A stretch of 64,000 bases of DNA from Ophthalmolycus amberensis (GCA_024529925.1 JAFEUB010000736.1:287001-351000); one strand, 5' to 3'; positions 1 to 14,100 are shown, counted from the first letter of the stretch. Translations and numbers: made by a program. Notes: generated by a model not told the origin, from the letters alone.

Positions 1-2960
1 TTATAAATGTATATGTGAAATATATATGAAGTCCACACCAACCATAGTCTAAAATATATATATTTTAAATATTATTCATCACCATTTAAAAAAAAGAAAT
101 GTCAGTGTAGACAAATTCTTTCAGAAATTTTTTTTTTAAAACCACATATGCACTTTGGAGAGCATTTGTACATCATTTTGAGGTGAAAATGGTCCTATTC
201 AGGCAAATCCTGCATTAATATGTTCTGTATATGTTCTGTATATAGCGGTCACTTCTAGCCACTTCTTGTCACAAAAACGATGAATCGTGCAACTGCAATC
301 TCTCCGCCTTAATTGAGGAACTGGCCAAGCGACCTTTTGACCTGGGGGTCATTACCGCATTGTGCGTCGGGCCGCGGAGAGCAGCAACACCATTTGGGAG
401 GGGAGTCGTGCGCAGAAAATGGATTCATTTTGTGAGGCTATGGCCTGTGGTGCTCGATACCGACTGGAAGTGGCCGGTATAACAAAACTGTATAAGCATA
501 TGGATCAAACACCAAACCTGAGCCTAATAAACCGTTTATGAAATGAGCTCTCGGACAGCATAGACTTTAACATAAACCATAAAATTGAATGTTTCGGTCG
601 TGTGGTCTGTTTCAGGCTGATAAGGTGCAGGACAGAGTGTCCAGTCAGCCCCAGCTCATACACATGCTTCTCAATCCTATTTGGCTAATCTATAAAATAT
701 CAATAATCACTCCCTGAACACGCTGCTTTTACAATTCATGCAGAATTATATAAATACAATTGAATGAAGATATCGGGATTTCAGCTTTCGACATGTGTGG
801 TTGTCATCACTTGATAACCTTTAATATCCTGTGGATTTCACTCCCTCAATAGATTATTGTGGAAACTTTATAAAAATTACAATTATCGTCCTTAGGATGC
901 ATTTACAAGCCATTCAATTTGCATTTAATTCAATTTAATTATATATATTATACAAACACACACACATATACACACACACACACACACCTTTTTCACATTT
1001 GTCCTCTAAAGAAAACGTTTTTTGTGGACCTGAATATTGTCTAAATATTCCAGGCTATATTTTACAGATTGTCTGATGTCTAATGCTTCCAATATGAACG
1101 AGTCAGTACGAGTTTCTGTTGTATTTAATGCGATAAACTCACTCAACTCAAACCGTGCCAATGCTGTCTGCTCTTCCACTTATGTTTTAGAATTGCAGGA
1201 CACATTTTTTTTAACAATTATTCCTGTAAACACCAGCCTGACAATCTGTAATACATTGAAATGATGAGAACAATAAAAGTGACCAACACACTTGAGGCCG
1301 CTGTTTGAATATGGAAGTCAGAGTTTCGAAATATTCCTGAAGTTTCTTTCAAAGGATTTTAACTTACCTAAAATTAAAATCGAAATTCTGAACACCACTA
1401 AACTGAAGGCAGTAGATTGTACTCTCAGTTTGACAGAATACCGATTTAAATACAGAAAAAAAGAATAAGTATCGACTACTTATTTTAATATTATGCATGC
1501 ATGCATACATATACATGAATACGTTTTAGAGTAACAAAGTCTAAAGGATAAGCAGCGATATTGAAAACGATCAGAAACCGGAATAGTCTTAGTTAAAATA
1601 TAAATATGCAAAAAAACATCTGCATGAATATTTACATATTTTGTGACAAAACGTACACATGGACAGCTGTAGACTGTCGATTTAAAAAGCGAAATACAGA
1701 AAAATGTTTGATGTGACCAATACCGTTGACGCTGATTTAGACTATATGCAAAGCAACAGCTGCATTCCAAAGTTCTCACCACAAATGCAGCACAATTCAA
1801 ATTCAATTATCTTTCAATTCTGTTTTGTTTTTGATTTAAAGCACATTTTTAAACCATTTGCAAATAACATGTAAATTATATTTCCTGTTAAATTACGCAG
1901 ATGATTTGGAATAGCCTATTAATTAAAACACAGACACACGCACACACACATATTGGCATTTTGACACTAAAATTACACTGATGGTTCAAAGATAAATAAT
2001 TATGAATATAAGGTAAAGACGGGGCTACAACTCAAAACACCGACTGACGAGCCTTATTAGAATGATTCATATTAGTGCAGGACAAGAGGCGCGAAGAGAG
2101 AACATCAACTCAAATATTTTCATCTTTCCCATTTTAACACACACACAAATAAAGACATATTATTTGAGGCTAAGACGCGGTCGGGGTGAGTTTAGGGCTC
2201 TCGCATAGATATAGAGCAAACCTAATGTGTTTCTCAATGGCGCATCCATGAAACACAGTCGTGACTTTTAATGAGACGTCCTTTGCTAAATAAAAGTGGC
2301 GCAATAGATGCAAATTGGGGGGAAATAAATTATCTGAATATGACTGTTAAATAAAAGACAAAAGTCTTCTCTTTTTCTTTCCTTGGAGCTGTCTGCTGAC
2401 CAAAACGTGCTGCGTCTCGGTCTCTTGGCATTCAAAGTCAAACGTGCACTGGGCTTCACTTATCATGTTGGGCATGCTGTGTCATATTCTTCACACACGT
2501 GCACAACTAAATTAATCTGCATAACCACGAGACGAAATACACGTTTGGCAATGGCACGTGTTCAGTTTTCACTACGAATTTATAGGCAAGATCACGTGAC
2601 GAGCTGCAAAAAAATAAAATCCTGCACTAAAGCAGGCAGTATATAATCTACCTGTAGATGACGTGACCTGTCACAGATGCAACCCTGTGACACGCAGGCC
2701 TTGTGACAGCGTTATCAAAAGAAACAAAATGATTCCCAGCAACACGTTTTCACCTCCCCAAATGTTCTCAGTGTGCCTGTTGAGACTATTATGGGCATTA
2801 GAGCCCACATGTAAATATGACCAGTGTGCATCATTTTAATGGAGAGCAAAGGTCAAGCAGAAATATGTTTGGAAACATCTGAACCAAAGCCACGGCATTG
2901 CTCATTCAGGACCAGGGCGTGCGTCTTTATCAGTGGAAACCATCACGTTGACGACACCAC
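1..2960. other. AT-rich non-coding stretch, no gene recognised
   Basis: Only short open frames occur here and none resembles a protein I know. Visible details are a CA repeat at about 955-986, a POU octamer (ATGCAAAT) near 2307, and a TGACCT/GGGTCA everted pair of nuclear-receptor-like half-sites near 338-353. The sequence is unique rather than repetitive in appearance, so it could be flanking or intronic regulatory DNA of a neighbouring gene, but nothing here shows that directly. Confidence 0.5.
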
Positions 2961-4800
2961 ATCTCAAATACTCTAGCATCCTGTGTGCTGGATGGCAGGA
3001 TTCAAAGGACTTTATTCGGGCGGTTTTTGACAATGTCACTGAAGAGCTGCTTGTTAAATGATCACAGCGCACCGTGCGAGCAGCCAGCGGGAGCGCAGCG
3101 GCCAGCAGGCGGAGAGGCGAGCACCGGCAGGGAGGTGTCCGCTGCGAACTCTTCTCTCCTCTGCCGGTGCGAGCTCCCCACTCGGCCTTATAAAGCCCAC
3201 ATATCCCCTCCTTTTAATTGATTTTCTCATAATTAACTCAGTCTGTCCATCGATTTCCCTTCGGCGGCGTATCAGCCCTCACCGCGTCGAGGTGTTATTG
3301 TGCTATCTGCGGACATTGGGGATACCGACGAGCAAATATCGACCACTCTGATTAAAACCCTCACGGCGCGGGTTAATCTGGCCGTAAACTGTGTAACAGG
3401 CTACATTATGCTCAAATTAAGACGCAGGTTGCCCATTAACACACTGGCCTGCACCCCCACCTGCGCGTGTAGAGCTCTCAAATCAGCCGTGGCCTCTCAC
3501 AATTAGGAATCAACCACACAAAAAAGGTAACGGTAGAGGAGTCAACGGAACAAAGAGTCTAAAGACTGTAAATAGCTGTCTCTATTTTAACATTATGTCC
3601 CTCCTGAATCCAAACTTCCATTCTGCCATGATTGCATGAATTCAAATGTGAGCGGCATTACGCGCGAAATAATAAAAACACTGCATCCAGCAACTCACTC
3701 ACTCACTCACGTCGTTTATATGAGGCAGATAACGTGCATGACATTAACAGCTGATATGAGAAAGCATTGCAGGTGCACAGTTGCAGCGTGACTTCCGTAT
3801 GTATGCATAACACAGAGCATATTCCAAATCAAATATTCCCGCGATGATACAACATGCAGAGCAGGCAAGAAGACACAACGCGATTCGTCCACGGAGCAAA
3901 GGCGCAAGGGAGGAGAGGATAGAGAGAGAAGGGGTAGAGAGAGAGTGGGAGAGTCAGAACACGAGGGTTGCCTGCCCCGTGAATTAATTTCTATCTAATC
4001 AATACAAAAGAAAAATACCATCCCCGCACAAAAAAACCATTAGGACCGATATTTCTCTAGCCCCTCACTCCTCTCTCCACTGCCTTTCCCCAGGACGCTG
4101 CCATGAGGACTCCCCTGCAAGTGGACTACAATCTTTCGCCTTTTGAATTGACACAGAACAGAGAGATTGTGCTTTGAGAAGGGGAAAGGGGGAGTGTATA
4201 CAGCTGAGGAGAGGAATGGTGAAAAGACACATGGAGGAAAAGAAGTTAAGTCTGCAGGATGCATATCTCAGCCACCCCTAGAATCATTTTCTTGTTTTGT
4301 TTTGTTTTGTTTATGTGGAAATTTACCAGTGCTTCCATCGGTGAACGTCTCCATCCCCGCCATGCGAGCAGCCTGTCTGGACAAGAGAGGGATGGAGAGC
4401 AAAAAGGACGGGGGAGAGGGTACGGGAGGGGGGGCAGAGGTGTGTGTAAGAGGGGCCAGTGTGTGGGGCGCTTGATCCGGGGTTGGGGGCTCAGCATTAA
4501 ACTGAGGGGTTGAGGGGTTAGAGGTGAGGGTGGGGGGAGTTTGGAGGGATATGGCAACACCCCAACCTTTCATGTCCCCCTTCTCTCTCTCTGTCTCTCG
4601 TTGTCCCTCTTTCTCTCTCCATCTCTCACCCTCGACGCGTGTCTCTCCGCGGTTTCCATGGCGACCCGGTGGCTGTGGTGCTGCTGCTGAGGAGAAAGAG
4701 GCGCGTGCATGAGACAGGGAAGGAGGGAGCGAGGCGAGACGGTCGTTTGAAGTGCAACGAGGGAACCATGACACATCTGAGGTAATTAGCAATCAGAGGT
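2961..4800. other. CpG-richer and GA/CT-rich non-coding stretch
   Basis: Bases 3060-3200 are rich in GC and CpG and could be part of a CpG island. Bases 3900-4800 alternate purine-rich (GGGAGAGGG) and pyrimidine-rich (CTCTCTCTGTCTCTC) tracts. The open frames across 4246-4792 are low-complexity translations of these tracts and show no domain. An RFX-type X-box lies at 4652. No transcript can be assigned. Confidence 0.4.
4652..4665. promoter_or_regulatory. RFX X-box-like motif
   Basis: GTTTCCATGGCGAC differs at only a few positions from the imperfect-palindrome X-box consensus GTNRCC-N(0-3)-RGYAAC bound by RFX factors. It sits in a GC-richer patch. Motif match only. Confidence 0.4.
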
Positions 4801-6135
4801 ATTTCGAAGATTAAATATCACTACGCAGACCTCATGTTATGTTGTTCCCAGTCTGCCAGCGTGATATTTATGGAGCTCATTTCTAGACTTAGTAAGTGCA
4901 AGATGTTTTAAAGGGCCCAGTGTGACCTGGGTTGCTTTGCATAATAATGTCATTAAGTGTGTACAAAGAAACCATAAAGTTAAAAATCTCTCTGTGTCAT
5001 GGGAGGTTTTTACAAGTTCTGTAACTTCATGACACGACAGATGGTCCTGATATGACACGGTGGATATTCAGCAGGGGGCTCTGCTGTTTTGAATATGAGG
5101 CCTCCTCAAATTGGTGATTCCTCTATATGCTGCCACCTGCAGGCCATAGAAAACACAGTCCTTCCTGCTGAGCGTGAGCAAGAAGGAACCAGCCGACCTT
5201 CTGCATGCTCACAAACTAACAGTGGCTCTCTAACCTTGGATTGCATGGTGAATTGGATACCAATGCAACGGGTCTGACTTAACTTAACCAAGCCAGTTCC
5301 ACCAGATTTTGTAGAATGGAAAATAATCTGATTGAATAACTCGATAAGGAATACATACACTGACATATACATTTGTTTTCTTGCAATAGATGCAAATTAC
5401 AAATTAAGCAATTGGCCTGACTAATTCCATTTCTTTTTTTTATATTTGTGAAAAAATTTGCTCATGTGTTGTCTTTTTAAACTCTCTTTTGAAATCGGTT
5501 GCGACTGACTTCTAGCTTTACAACCCCACACGGTGCAGAGGTAAACCAAGGAAGAAGGCTTTTCGAGAAGATCACCTAATCTAATTTTCTCCCCTCAATA
5601 AAAGCCATAGAATGTCCCCCATCAGAGAGATGTACCATATGCTGCAGGGTATACATATAATAAAGGCAGCCCCAGTGGGCCAGCAGACGGCTGGAGTGTC
5701 TATCAGCTTTAGATGACACGTTTCGATAGGAGACTGATTTAGGCCTGAGCTGCCACAAGATGACTTGAGTCTCCATCCAATCAAGGAGGTGCGAAGAACA
5801 CCTGCGGACAGTGGAATAAAGTCTACAGGAAGATGATGGCCGGTGTCCAGCCGCACAACCCAGCATTACATTAGCTTTTTGCACCCAATACAATTTGCAC
5901 TATGGAACACAAGACCACCATGGTGTCTCTGTGAAGTGTTTTAGGCAATAAACCGAGCAGTCACCTCACCAAATGTTCAGTGTGCTCTGGTGTAAAGAAA
6001 ATAAAAAATAAGGGCCGCTTTTTATATTTGAGTCCAAGTTATTCCCTGCTGCTGGTAATAGAAAATGAAAACATGTGGAAACTGATCGATTCATTAAAAG
6101 AAAAACAATACGGTTTTATTATTTGCAATTTTGTC

Positions 6136-6483
6136 TCAATCATAGGTCTTCTCTCTCACCATTGCTTCCCCTGGTTGTTTGGTCCACAGCCAACTGCATC
6201 GCCACTGTCCTGCCCCGGCTCCGTCACCATAGCAATGGGATCTTTTGACCCCATCTGTGGAATCCTTGACCTGGATGTAGATCAGCGAGGCATCAAGGGA
6301 GCCCATTGGCCGAAAGCTGCTGCTGTGCTGAAGCCGTAGAGGAGGGGTGACTGTGGCGGTGGTGATGGGGTCAGCAGCAGGCCGGGAAGATGGGAGGATC
6401 CATGGGGTCCGCTGTGCCCGACGGACTCCAAACATGGCTTCGTCTGTGGCTTGTTCTACCTTGATCATTGTAACTCTGGACAA
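6136..6483 (-). other. Unassigned minus-strand ORF, possible exon
   Basis: A 115-codon minus-strand frame is open here. Upstream of it the minus strand reads a pyrimidine-rich stretch ending CATTGTCCAG, a usable acceptor, and the frame runs to a GTGAGA that could be a donor. The translation is not low-complexity, but I do not recognise a family. It lies beyond the 3' end of dedd2 on the same strand. It could be an exon of another gene, a decayed retroelement, or chance. The plus strand carries an X-box-like motif at 6223. Confidence 0.2.
6223..6236. promoter_or_regulatory. RFX X-box-like motif
   Basis: GTCACCATAGCAAT is a close match to the RFX X-box (GTNRCC-AT-RGYAAC) with one terminal mismatch. 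Motif match only. Confidence 0.4.
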
Positions 6484-7080
6484 TGAGGGGGTTATTTAAA
6501 GCCTAAATACATATGGATACCTTCCTGATCATGTCTGTCTCAACATGGTGATGGCTGAGCCAGCAGCTCGCAGTTAACAGTGCAAACAACGGCAACAGTT
6601 CTGACAGAGCGAACAGTGTTTACATGAGGGGGAACCGGAGGGTGGGCGCTAGTTTTTGCGGCGACGACGCCTTCGGTTGGGACGGCTGTAACCGCCAACC
6701 AGTGGGGCTCACTTACATGCACTAAAAAGCACGCAAGGCCGGCCGAGAGGGAGAGGGACTTCTCTGCTCAGGTAGAAATTACTCCACTTGTATCTTTACA
6801 TAGCAAATAGTTGTTTGCTGCTATATTAATTCTCTGAATATCGAAGAGAACCTTTAAGCATCCAGCATGATTGGGAGATTGTGGAAGGCTTTCTGCACAA
6901 ATCTCTTCTAGGAGACACATTTTTAAAAGTGATGCAGTGGCCGCAGCATCATATTCTTAAGTTTTACAGCGAGATGAAATAAGCAATGTCAGTAGGCGTA
7001 GAGCTGGGTCCAGGGTGTATCAGTCCAGTTGTTCGTCTGATGAAGTCACCTCAGCGAAGACCTCCAGAGATCCGATTCCT

Positions 7081-7350
7081 CTAGAAGAGGGCAGTCTGTC
7101 GGAAGGAAGGAAGGGACTGGTCCATGATGTTGGGCCTGTGCCTTGTCCTTGGATATTTGTGAGTATAATGTTCCTGAGTGCTCCAGATATGCGCCCCAAT
7201 TTCTTTGACAAACAAATCTCTCATAGTGGCAGGGTCATCCAAGAGAGAGTCATTGTTCAGAGGAGCAACACGGCAGCAGTCTTTGAGTTGGATCTCTGTA
7301 GTTTTGCAGACTTCTGAGACAGAGTGCCTGGGTCTCCCTGTGGGCATCAC
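7081..7350 (-). other. Unassigned minus-strand ORF
   Basis: An 89-codon open minus-strand frame with balanced amino-acid composition but no family I recognise. A second minus-strand frame overlaps part of it, which weakens the case for either. Continuing upstream on the same strand, other frames stay open for 20-30 codons and then hit stops, which would fit a decayed retroelement. No function is proposed. Confidence 0.15.
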
Positions 7351-7599
7351 ATCGCTGGTCTTGCTTTAAGGCTGGGTGTGGTGAAAACTGGGCTTTCAAA
7401 AAAAATCTCAGTTTTCCCCAAGGCAGGCCTGGGGCAGTTTAGCTGGCCATCAAACAGGCCCGCTCTGAACAGGGTAGAAGCGGCCCTATCAGGTTTTTCC
7501 CTGAGGGCTGGTCCCGCTTATTGTTCTCCATGATGGCAAGTCAATAATGAAACTTCACTTGTACCCTCTGCAGCATTTGTAACGGACGGGTGTGGTCGG

Positions 7600-9190
7600 A
7601 GTGCTCTGACCTAATAATGGTGTTTTTAAGTCAAGCAAGTGACAAGCGAGTAACAGTGCACTAAATATTTAAAATGAAAGAGGCATGAAAGCTCTAAGAG
7701 CAGAACTTAATCAACAAGAATGAGCCCTGAAATATCAATACAAAATTCAATTAATTTAGCTTTGCTGCATAGCATCGATGGTTGCAGTTTGTGTGTACAT
7801 TGGATTAAACAAATATAACATAATAGATAAATTATAGTAAATAAATCATAAATCATAAATAAATGTTTGTTCCCCTGCATCTTTGAGAGTTAATGTATCT
7901 TTTTGAGGAGCATTCACTCGGCTAAAATGGCATTAACAGCTAATTAAAGAAAGTCACTCATTACTGTGCCAGTACAGAGTGCTTGCTCGGATTTCCAACT
8001 GAAATGAGGCGACTCTTCAAAGTGCCCTTTCGCCGACATTTACATTATTTATTCATGTGCTAGAGGACTGTGTCGGTCTACATCAGAGGACCTAATCATG
8101 TGTGAGGTCCAGCAATAAGTCAGACTCCACTCAATATCAGGACGTATCGTGTATGTATGCAGAAACGAGCATTTCTTAATGTTACATTGAAACGATCTAC
8201 ATATTAACTCATCTCTGCTATATCTTGTATCAATATTTACGATGTAAATATTAATTTAACATCCTCAACTCAAAAAGCTCCCATTTTAGTTTTGCCCTCC
8301 ATGATTAGAGTCTGAGTTGCCATAATCTTTGTACTACAAAGCTACATGAACATATAATCGAGGAAAGCACAATCATCAATTTTCTCATAAAAGTTGACAG
8401 AGAAGCACACAATCTCAGATCTACTAGACTGCACTGGAGGCAGCCACAAAATAGATTTTACTATGGCATCACTCATTTTGGTTTTGGTAAGAATCGTTGA
8501 CAACTCGGCTATGTTTCACTGTTATTGTGTGGATAAAAACGGCAGCCAATTGTCTGGCAAAAAAAAGTGTCAAACCAGCAGTTTAGAGCTATTACGTACA
8601 CTGTGATTACTAAGCATTCAAGCCAGTGAATGGTAAAAGGGAGACAATGTAGCACAAGAGTGGGTAATGTGACAAGATGTTGGAAGCACACACACCATTC
8701 TTGGGTTTCAACATGCCGACAGCTTTAGAGCAAGGAGAAATAATTAAGGATCTGATCCACGGTGACCTGCATTCGATGGACCTCTTCAGACCGTTCGGGG
8801 GCAGGAAGAGGGCACACTCGGAGGTACGGAGGGTGTAGGACCGGGAAAAATGACTATTCAGAAAACTGAGGGGAAAAAAATAACAAGAAGCAGCACAATA
8901 ACAAAACGTGAGGCAAAGAGATAAGTTATATTAAATGTACGCGTCCCTGTTTCTTGTCTTAAATGATTGTCTTCGTTGCAAACAGCTGTGATGCAAGAAA
9001 CTCAACGACTTGATTTGACAATAAGTATCATCGTTTCAGAAGATCACGAGCAGCGCACACACTTATACACACACACACACACACGTCCAGAATTTTCTTC
9101 TCTTGCAATATATTGGCAGCAAAGATTAAACATTTTTGAAATTTTAGTTATGATACAATAAAGGTCAATGTGCAAAAACAGCTGTAGGCA
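7600..9190. other. Intergenic, no gene recognised
   Basis: AT-rich sequence with short open frames only. A CA repeat lies near 9068-9084. It is bounded by the probable 3' end of dedd2 on the minus strand. Confidence 0.4.
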
Positions 9191-9198
9191 AACAAACC

Positions 9199-9204
9199 TT
9201 TATT
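9199..9204 (-). terminator. Candidate dedd2 poly(A) signal
   Basis: The minus strand reads AATAAA here, about 1.57 kb past the dedd2 stop codon. A second AATAAA on the same strand lies at 10397-10402, about 370 bases past the stop, so the shorter 3' UTR is equally possible. Confidence 0.35.
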
Positions 9205-9315
9205 ATTCACCACAAATAATATCTCATATATAAAGATTTACGCAAAAAGTACTGGCATATCAAAATATTTTTTTCTTTAACTAAGATATTCCCCTGAATC
9301 AGTCGTTTTTTCCCT

Positions 9316-9366
9316 CGTATGAATAATAGTCATAATAATAATAATAATAATAAGAATGATAATAAT
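9316..9366. repeat. AAT microsatellite
   Basis: Interrupted (ATA/AAT)n array. Confidence 0.8.
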
Positions 9367-9451
9367 ACATCATCGCTCCCTCTGCCTGTCCCTTCAGAGA
9401 GCCCTACACTTCAGACAGTAGTAAGTCTGCCTGCTTAAGTCGTGCCTGTAT

Positions 9452-9454
<3 letters not shown>

Positions 9455-9482
<28 letters not shown>
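9455..9482. repeat. Poly(G) run, 28 nt
   Basis: An uninterrupted run of 28 G on the plus strand. It lies within the longest candidate dedd2 3' UTR, where it would be read as poly(C) in the mRNA. Homopolymers this long are prone to length error in assemblies. Confidence 0.8.
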
Positions 9483-9485
<3 letters not shown>

Positions 9486-10642
9486 TACAGGAGGGGCCCT
9501 ATTGATCGTCTTCCACGAGTGAAGTCCAGGCATTAGTTCCAGCAGGGTGAGTCGACAGCTGTCCGTGAGCCACTCTACTGGGCCTACATAGCAGGGCTGA
9601 GTGGAGCTGGGATGTGCACTTTTGATTTTGATCTCCCCAACATCACTTCTATTGACCGACGCGCTGTCCTGTGCTTTACTTGCTGAGAGAAGCACTTGCT
9701 GAGGCCTAGCTGGAAGCCCGGACACAAGCCACCATTGTATTATCCGGGTCGCTGTTGACAAGCTTGGGATGATGAATCTTCCATGGTCTGCTGAGGCCTA
9801 GCCCTAATCACTGCCGTCATCTACTGGCAACAGCCGTATCCACTGACCACTGCAATCACAAGTCGGGTTATCGTGGCGCACAGTGCTGAGAACCCCAGTG
9901 TTTGTTATCGAGGTGTATCTGCGTGGGCTCTCCAAAGTTGGACACAAAGGTCAATCTGTACTGAGAGAAGCCCACTTTTCCCATCTGTGCTCAGTTCTCT
10001 CACACGTCTTTAAAGATCAGGAAGTTTTCCGAGCACGTCTCTTTGAATTTGTTTTCATGAAGAGGAAGTGCCAGGTAATATTGTCGTCATTCTTCAAGTT
10101 CAACAAACTAACGAAAACCAAACCATCGGTGAGGCATGTTTAGTTGGGTAAAGGGGTCCGCTGGCATTTTGAGCTTCAAGAGCCGTCTTGGAATCTGAAT
10201 GCCCAACATCTGTGCATAAATGTGGGCAAAATAAAAAGGTGGACAAATGCTTGATGACGAGTTGTGATTGCAGCCCATTTAGTCTGTGTACATGTATGTC
10301 TGTGTATATTGTAGTCTAAAACGTGTCAGGTGTCAACACTATGTAGCTATCGAGTTATTTTCTATCATTTGTGGCACATCAGTTGTCTTAACCTTGTTTA
10401 TTTAAGATTGATAATACTATGAGGGGCTCACCACTTCTCTTGGCACAGGCTTGCTTGCTCCTGTTCTCACTGAGACTAAGAAGAAAGCTCTTGATACATC
10501 CCGTTTCATCCTGGTGTCCTACACAGTAGCACCTGTTATTATTCAGTGTCCTTTCACAAAGAAAAAAGGCAATGTTTCAACGAAAAACAGACAATTCTGA
10601 AAAGGTAAGGCCGGCTGTGAACACAAACAACCGATGGTGAAA

Positions 10643-10657
10643 GCTGCCATCTAGTGG
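10643..10657. promoter_or_regulatory. CTCF-like core motif
   Basis: GCTGCCATCTAGTGG matches the reverse form of the CTCF core (TGCCMYCTRSTGG). It lies just past the dedd2 coding region. Motif match only. Confidence 0.35.
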
Positions 10658-10768
10658 TTATTACATTGATTGCAACTACAAAAGGAGGCCTTGTAACCAT
10701 AACCTTCAATATGCTTCCCAACTATTCCATTCTGCAAAGTTAATAGAATACACCCCAAAAGAGTCTTA

Positions 10769-11160
10769 TCAGCCTATAGAGCCCAGTGAGTCTCTGTGCA
10801 ACATTCTCCTTGCTCTCAGCAGCATTCGGCCCTCCTCGTAGTCGTCCTGGTCCACGCTGATCAGCAGGCGGACGCCCTCCGTGCCTGCTGCCATCCTCAG
10901 GGAGTCCGTGATGAAGACTCCCTTCAGGGCCTCCAGCAGAGCTCCGCTCAGGTAGTCACTCCAGAAGGCCTCGAGGTTCTCCAGCTCTGTGAAGTTGATG
11001 TCGCAGACGATGGAACCCAGGTCTCTGGCACGAAGCAGCGAGTTGGCTTTGCTGAACAACTCGAACTGACGCTCCAGGGGCTGCCGCTTGTCCGACGAGA
11101 CGCCCTCGCGGAGTGCCGAATCATGCTCCAGGTATTCGGCCCGGACACGCAGGCGGATTT
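10769..11160 (-). CDS. dedd2: dedd2 last coding exon
   Basis: The exon opens after a minus-strand acceptor (TTCATTATCAG) and completes a split Lys codon before IRLRVRAEY. It encodes the conserved C-terminal domain through the stop TGA at 10769-10771. A 7.6-kb intron separates it from exon 3. Confidence 0.9.
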
Positions 11161-14100
11161 CTGATAATGAAGAGGAAGTAGCGGTGGAAAAATAAGGGCG
11201 ACGGCGTGGTGGAGGAGAGTTGAGGAGTGAAATAGTCAAAGGGAGTGAAGAGGGTCAGGGAGTGAATGAGGAGGGAAAGGCAAAAGGTATAGTGAGGAAG
11301 GAGAGAAAAGGAGGAGTAGTGGCGGTTGAGGAAAGGTTACAGAAAAAGTGTCATATTAGACAGGCCCACGCACAGTACCAGACAGAGGGGGATGGGTCAT
11401 GAAAGGAAAACAAAGGGAAGAGAAACGGACAGGACAAATCATTAACAGACAGCTCATTCAGTTTATAGTGCATTACATGAAGCAGGGATTTTTTTTAAAA
11501 GGGTTCAGGAGCACAGAGTTCCCACAAAAACATTGTAGCCCATATAAAATGACTACAAAAATTGTACATTGAAATACTTTGTTTTTGACAAGTGCAAATA
11601 TAATGGTGCAGCAGGGCAAAACACTCACTATGGGAGGCTCTGGAGCTAGATCAATCAGGCTGCGTGCATTTCTGTGCTAAATAATTGAAGGTTTGAAAGC
11701 GTCTGATATTTTGGAGCACTGAGAGAAATACTTTGCAACTGAACAAGTGGTGTCGTCCCTTTTCTTCATGTCAGCTGTTAACTAGACGACTGCCAGTGAT
11801 CAACAGAAACTGATGCATGCGGATTTTCAGTGTGACATCCTGCATGCTCGACATAACTCATGTTGTAATTAATTCAGTGAGGTTAACTTGACGCCCCTGA
11901 ACAAATATCGTGGTGGCAGCAATGAGAGCAACTTAGCAGTGTCAGGCCGTGGAGTGGCTTTCTGCCTCCAGTCTGGTGTTTAAAAACCAGCAGATTCATT
12001 CCCATCAACATGTTTATTGCAGAGAACAGTTCGGTGCTGGAGTTCGGCAGTAACAGGATTGGTGGTCATGCAACAGCGCAGCGAGACAGATCAGAGGATA
12101 CATACATACTGTACTGAGTAAGAGAACCGCTGAGATCGTCCCCCGTCTCATTATTCCAGAGCTTCGAGTGTAAACCAGCGGCTGACGACTTATGCTGCAA
12201 CAAAAATCCATCCCTCCCACTCAAACCCCTTTAGAAGAGGTGAACAGTATCTACGAGCATCCATTTCGCTGGAGACATTCTCATCGACGTCTCACTGCAA
12301 ATGTGTGTCGGAGCATTTATTTTCAAGCAGTTTTAAAGCCACATTTGCATCTCTTGGTATGAAAAACCAAGACCAACCAAAACCTCGTTTGAAAAAAAAA
12401 ATGGACTAAAGAAGTGCCAGTGTGTAGCATTTCAGGGGCTCTAAAAGCACAAATTAAATGAAATATTCATAACTGTTTTCATTTAATTTAGCGTATAATC
12501 ACCAGAAACTAAAAATCATTGTCTTCGTGAGCTGAGAATGAGCCCTTCCCTGCAGTGTTGCAGCGCCATATTTCTACAGTAGCCCAAAAGGGACAAACCA
12601 AACACTGGCTCTAAGAGAGACAATTCGTGTTTTTACGTTTTACCGTAATTCTCAGAACCACTTGTGAAAACTGCGGTAACGTAAGTCACAGAGTGCGGAA
12701 ACGTGCTACCGCCAGCCGCCATCTGACTTTCTGTACTCCTGAAGTAGTGTCACTGCGTTAAGCGTGGCCTCTGAACGATGCCGCGATTTTGCACAACGGC
12801 AGCTCACGTTAGCGCGAGCGAAGGAGTATTCAGTTGCATCACTCAGACCAGGAGTTATGTGGTTAAAGCTCATACTTGGGACTCTGATGGGAATACATTT
12901 TACTTGTCAAGGTCTGTGCCTGGTTCAACCCACTGATACATGATTCTCCTCAAAAGTCACGTTTACCCACTCTCCATTTATATTTTGTTTGGCGCTACGG
13001 GGAATGACACAAGACTCCAGAGGGATGAAGTTCGGAAAATGTCAACATTAGAAATGCAAGTGTTGAATTAAGGCATTGATTTTGCATGTCTTAACATTTC
13101 TAGGACAGCGATGACCAAACATTGGCATTTGCATTGAAGCTTCATTAGGCTGTAATTAGATTACTATGAAAACAGAGGACTGGATCAAAAGGGACGCTTA
13201 ATCGATGGGGTTTGGGAAATGTTTAAAACATGCAGGGTTGGGGATGAGACTTGACGACCATTCAATTTACATTAGCTCATACAAAAAAAAAAAGGCAAAA
13301 TGTTTTTGTTCATAGAGGCAATATGAAGCACTTTTTCACAGGAATAAGAAATTTGATTGTTATTAAACCCCGGCTCTATTACGATGTCTTAAATGACTAA
13401 TATTAGGTCAATCAATTGACAATACATAGAGATACAAGTACATTATTTTGTCATACCACACCCTCTATTGGTGTTTTATTGTTTTACAACACTGATTAAC
13501 GGTGGACTGCTGACAGCCAGCAAGTCTACTTCATGATGCCGCCCCCCCCCCCGCCCCCCCCGAGAGGCTTATGAAAACTGAGATGGAGACACTGTGTGCA
13601 CACAACCCGTAAGGCAGGTGCAGAGAAATCAGCATTAAAAAGACACGTCTCATCCTCTGTGTTTGGCATATGCCAGCCACGGCTCACCAACAGAAACAAA
13701 CTAACCTCACAATCAAGTGTGATGGTAGCAGCGTCATGCTGTGGGGGTGCTTCTCTGCAGCAGGCCCTGTATTGCTCGAGAACGTAGAGATTAAACTGAA
13801 TACTGGAGCAACAACCTGCTGCAGGCTGCAGGAGAGCTGCGACAGTCTTTCAGCATAATAACCTGTGAATTTGTGCCGATTTGTTTTCACTTTGACAAAG
13901 TCTTAATCCGTTAATCAGAGTCAAAAATGCATACATTGTGATTCAATGTTGCAAATCAAGATTTTGTTGTACAATATCCGTGCAAGAACATTGACAAATC
14001 AGCAGACTCTGGACGTGTTTAAGTATTTCAGTATTCTGATTTATCACAAAGCGTCTAATACCTGCGCGTCAACTAACTCTTTGAACTCTTACACAATATT

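Noticed and set aside
4268..4792. 174-aa minus-strand frame
   Set aside because: Built from CT/GA-rich low-complexity DNA with competing open frames on both strands; no domain, no splice context.
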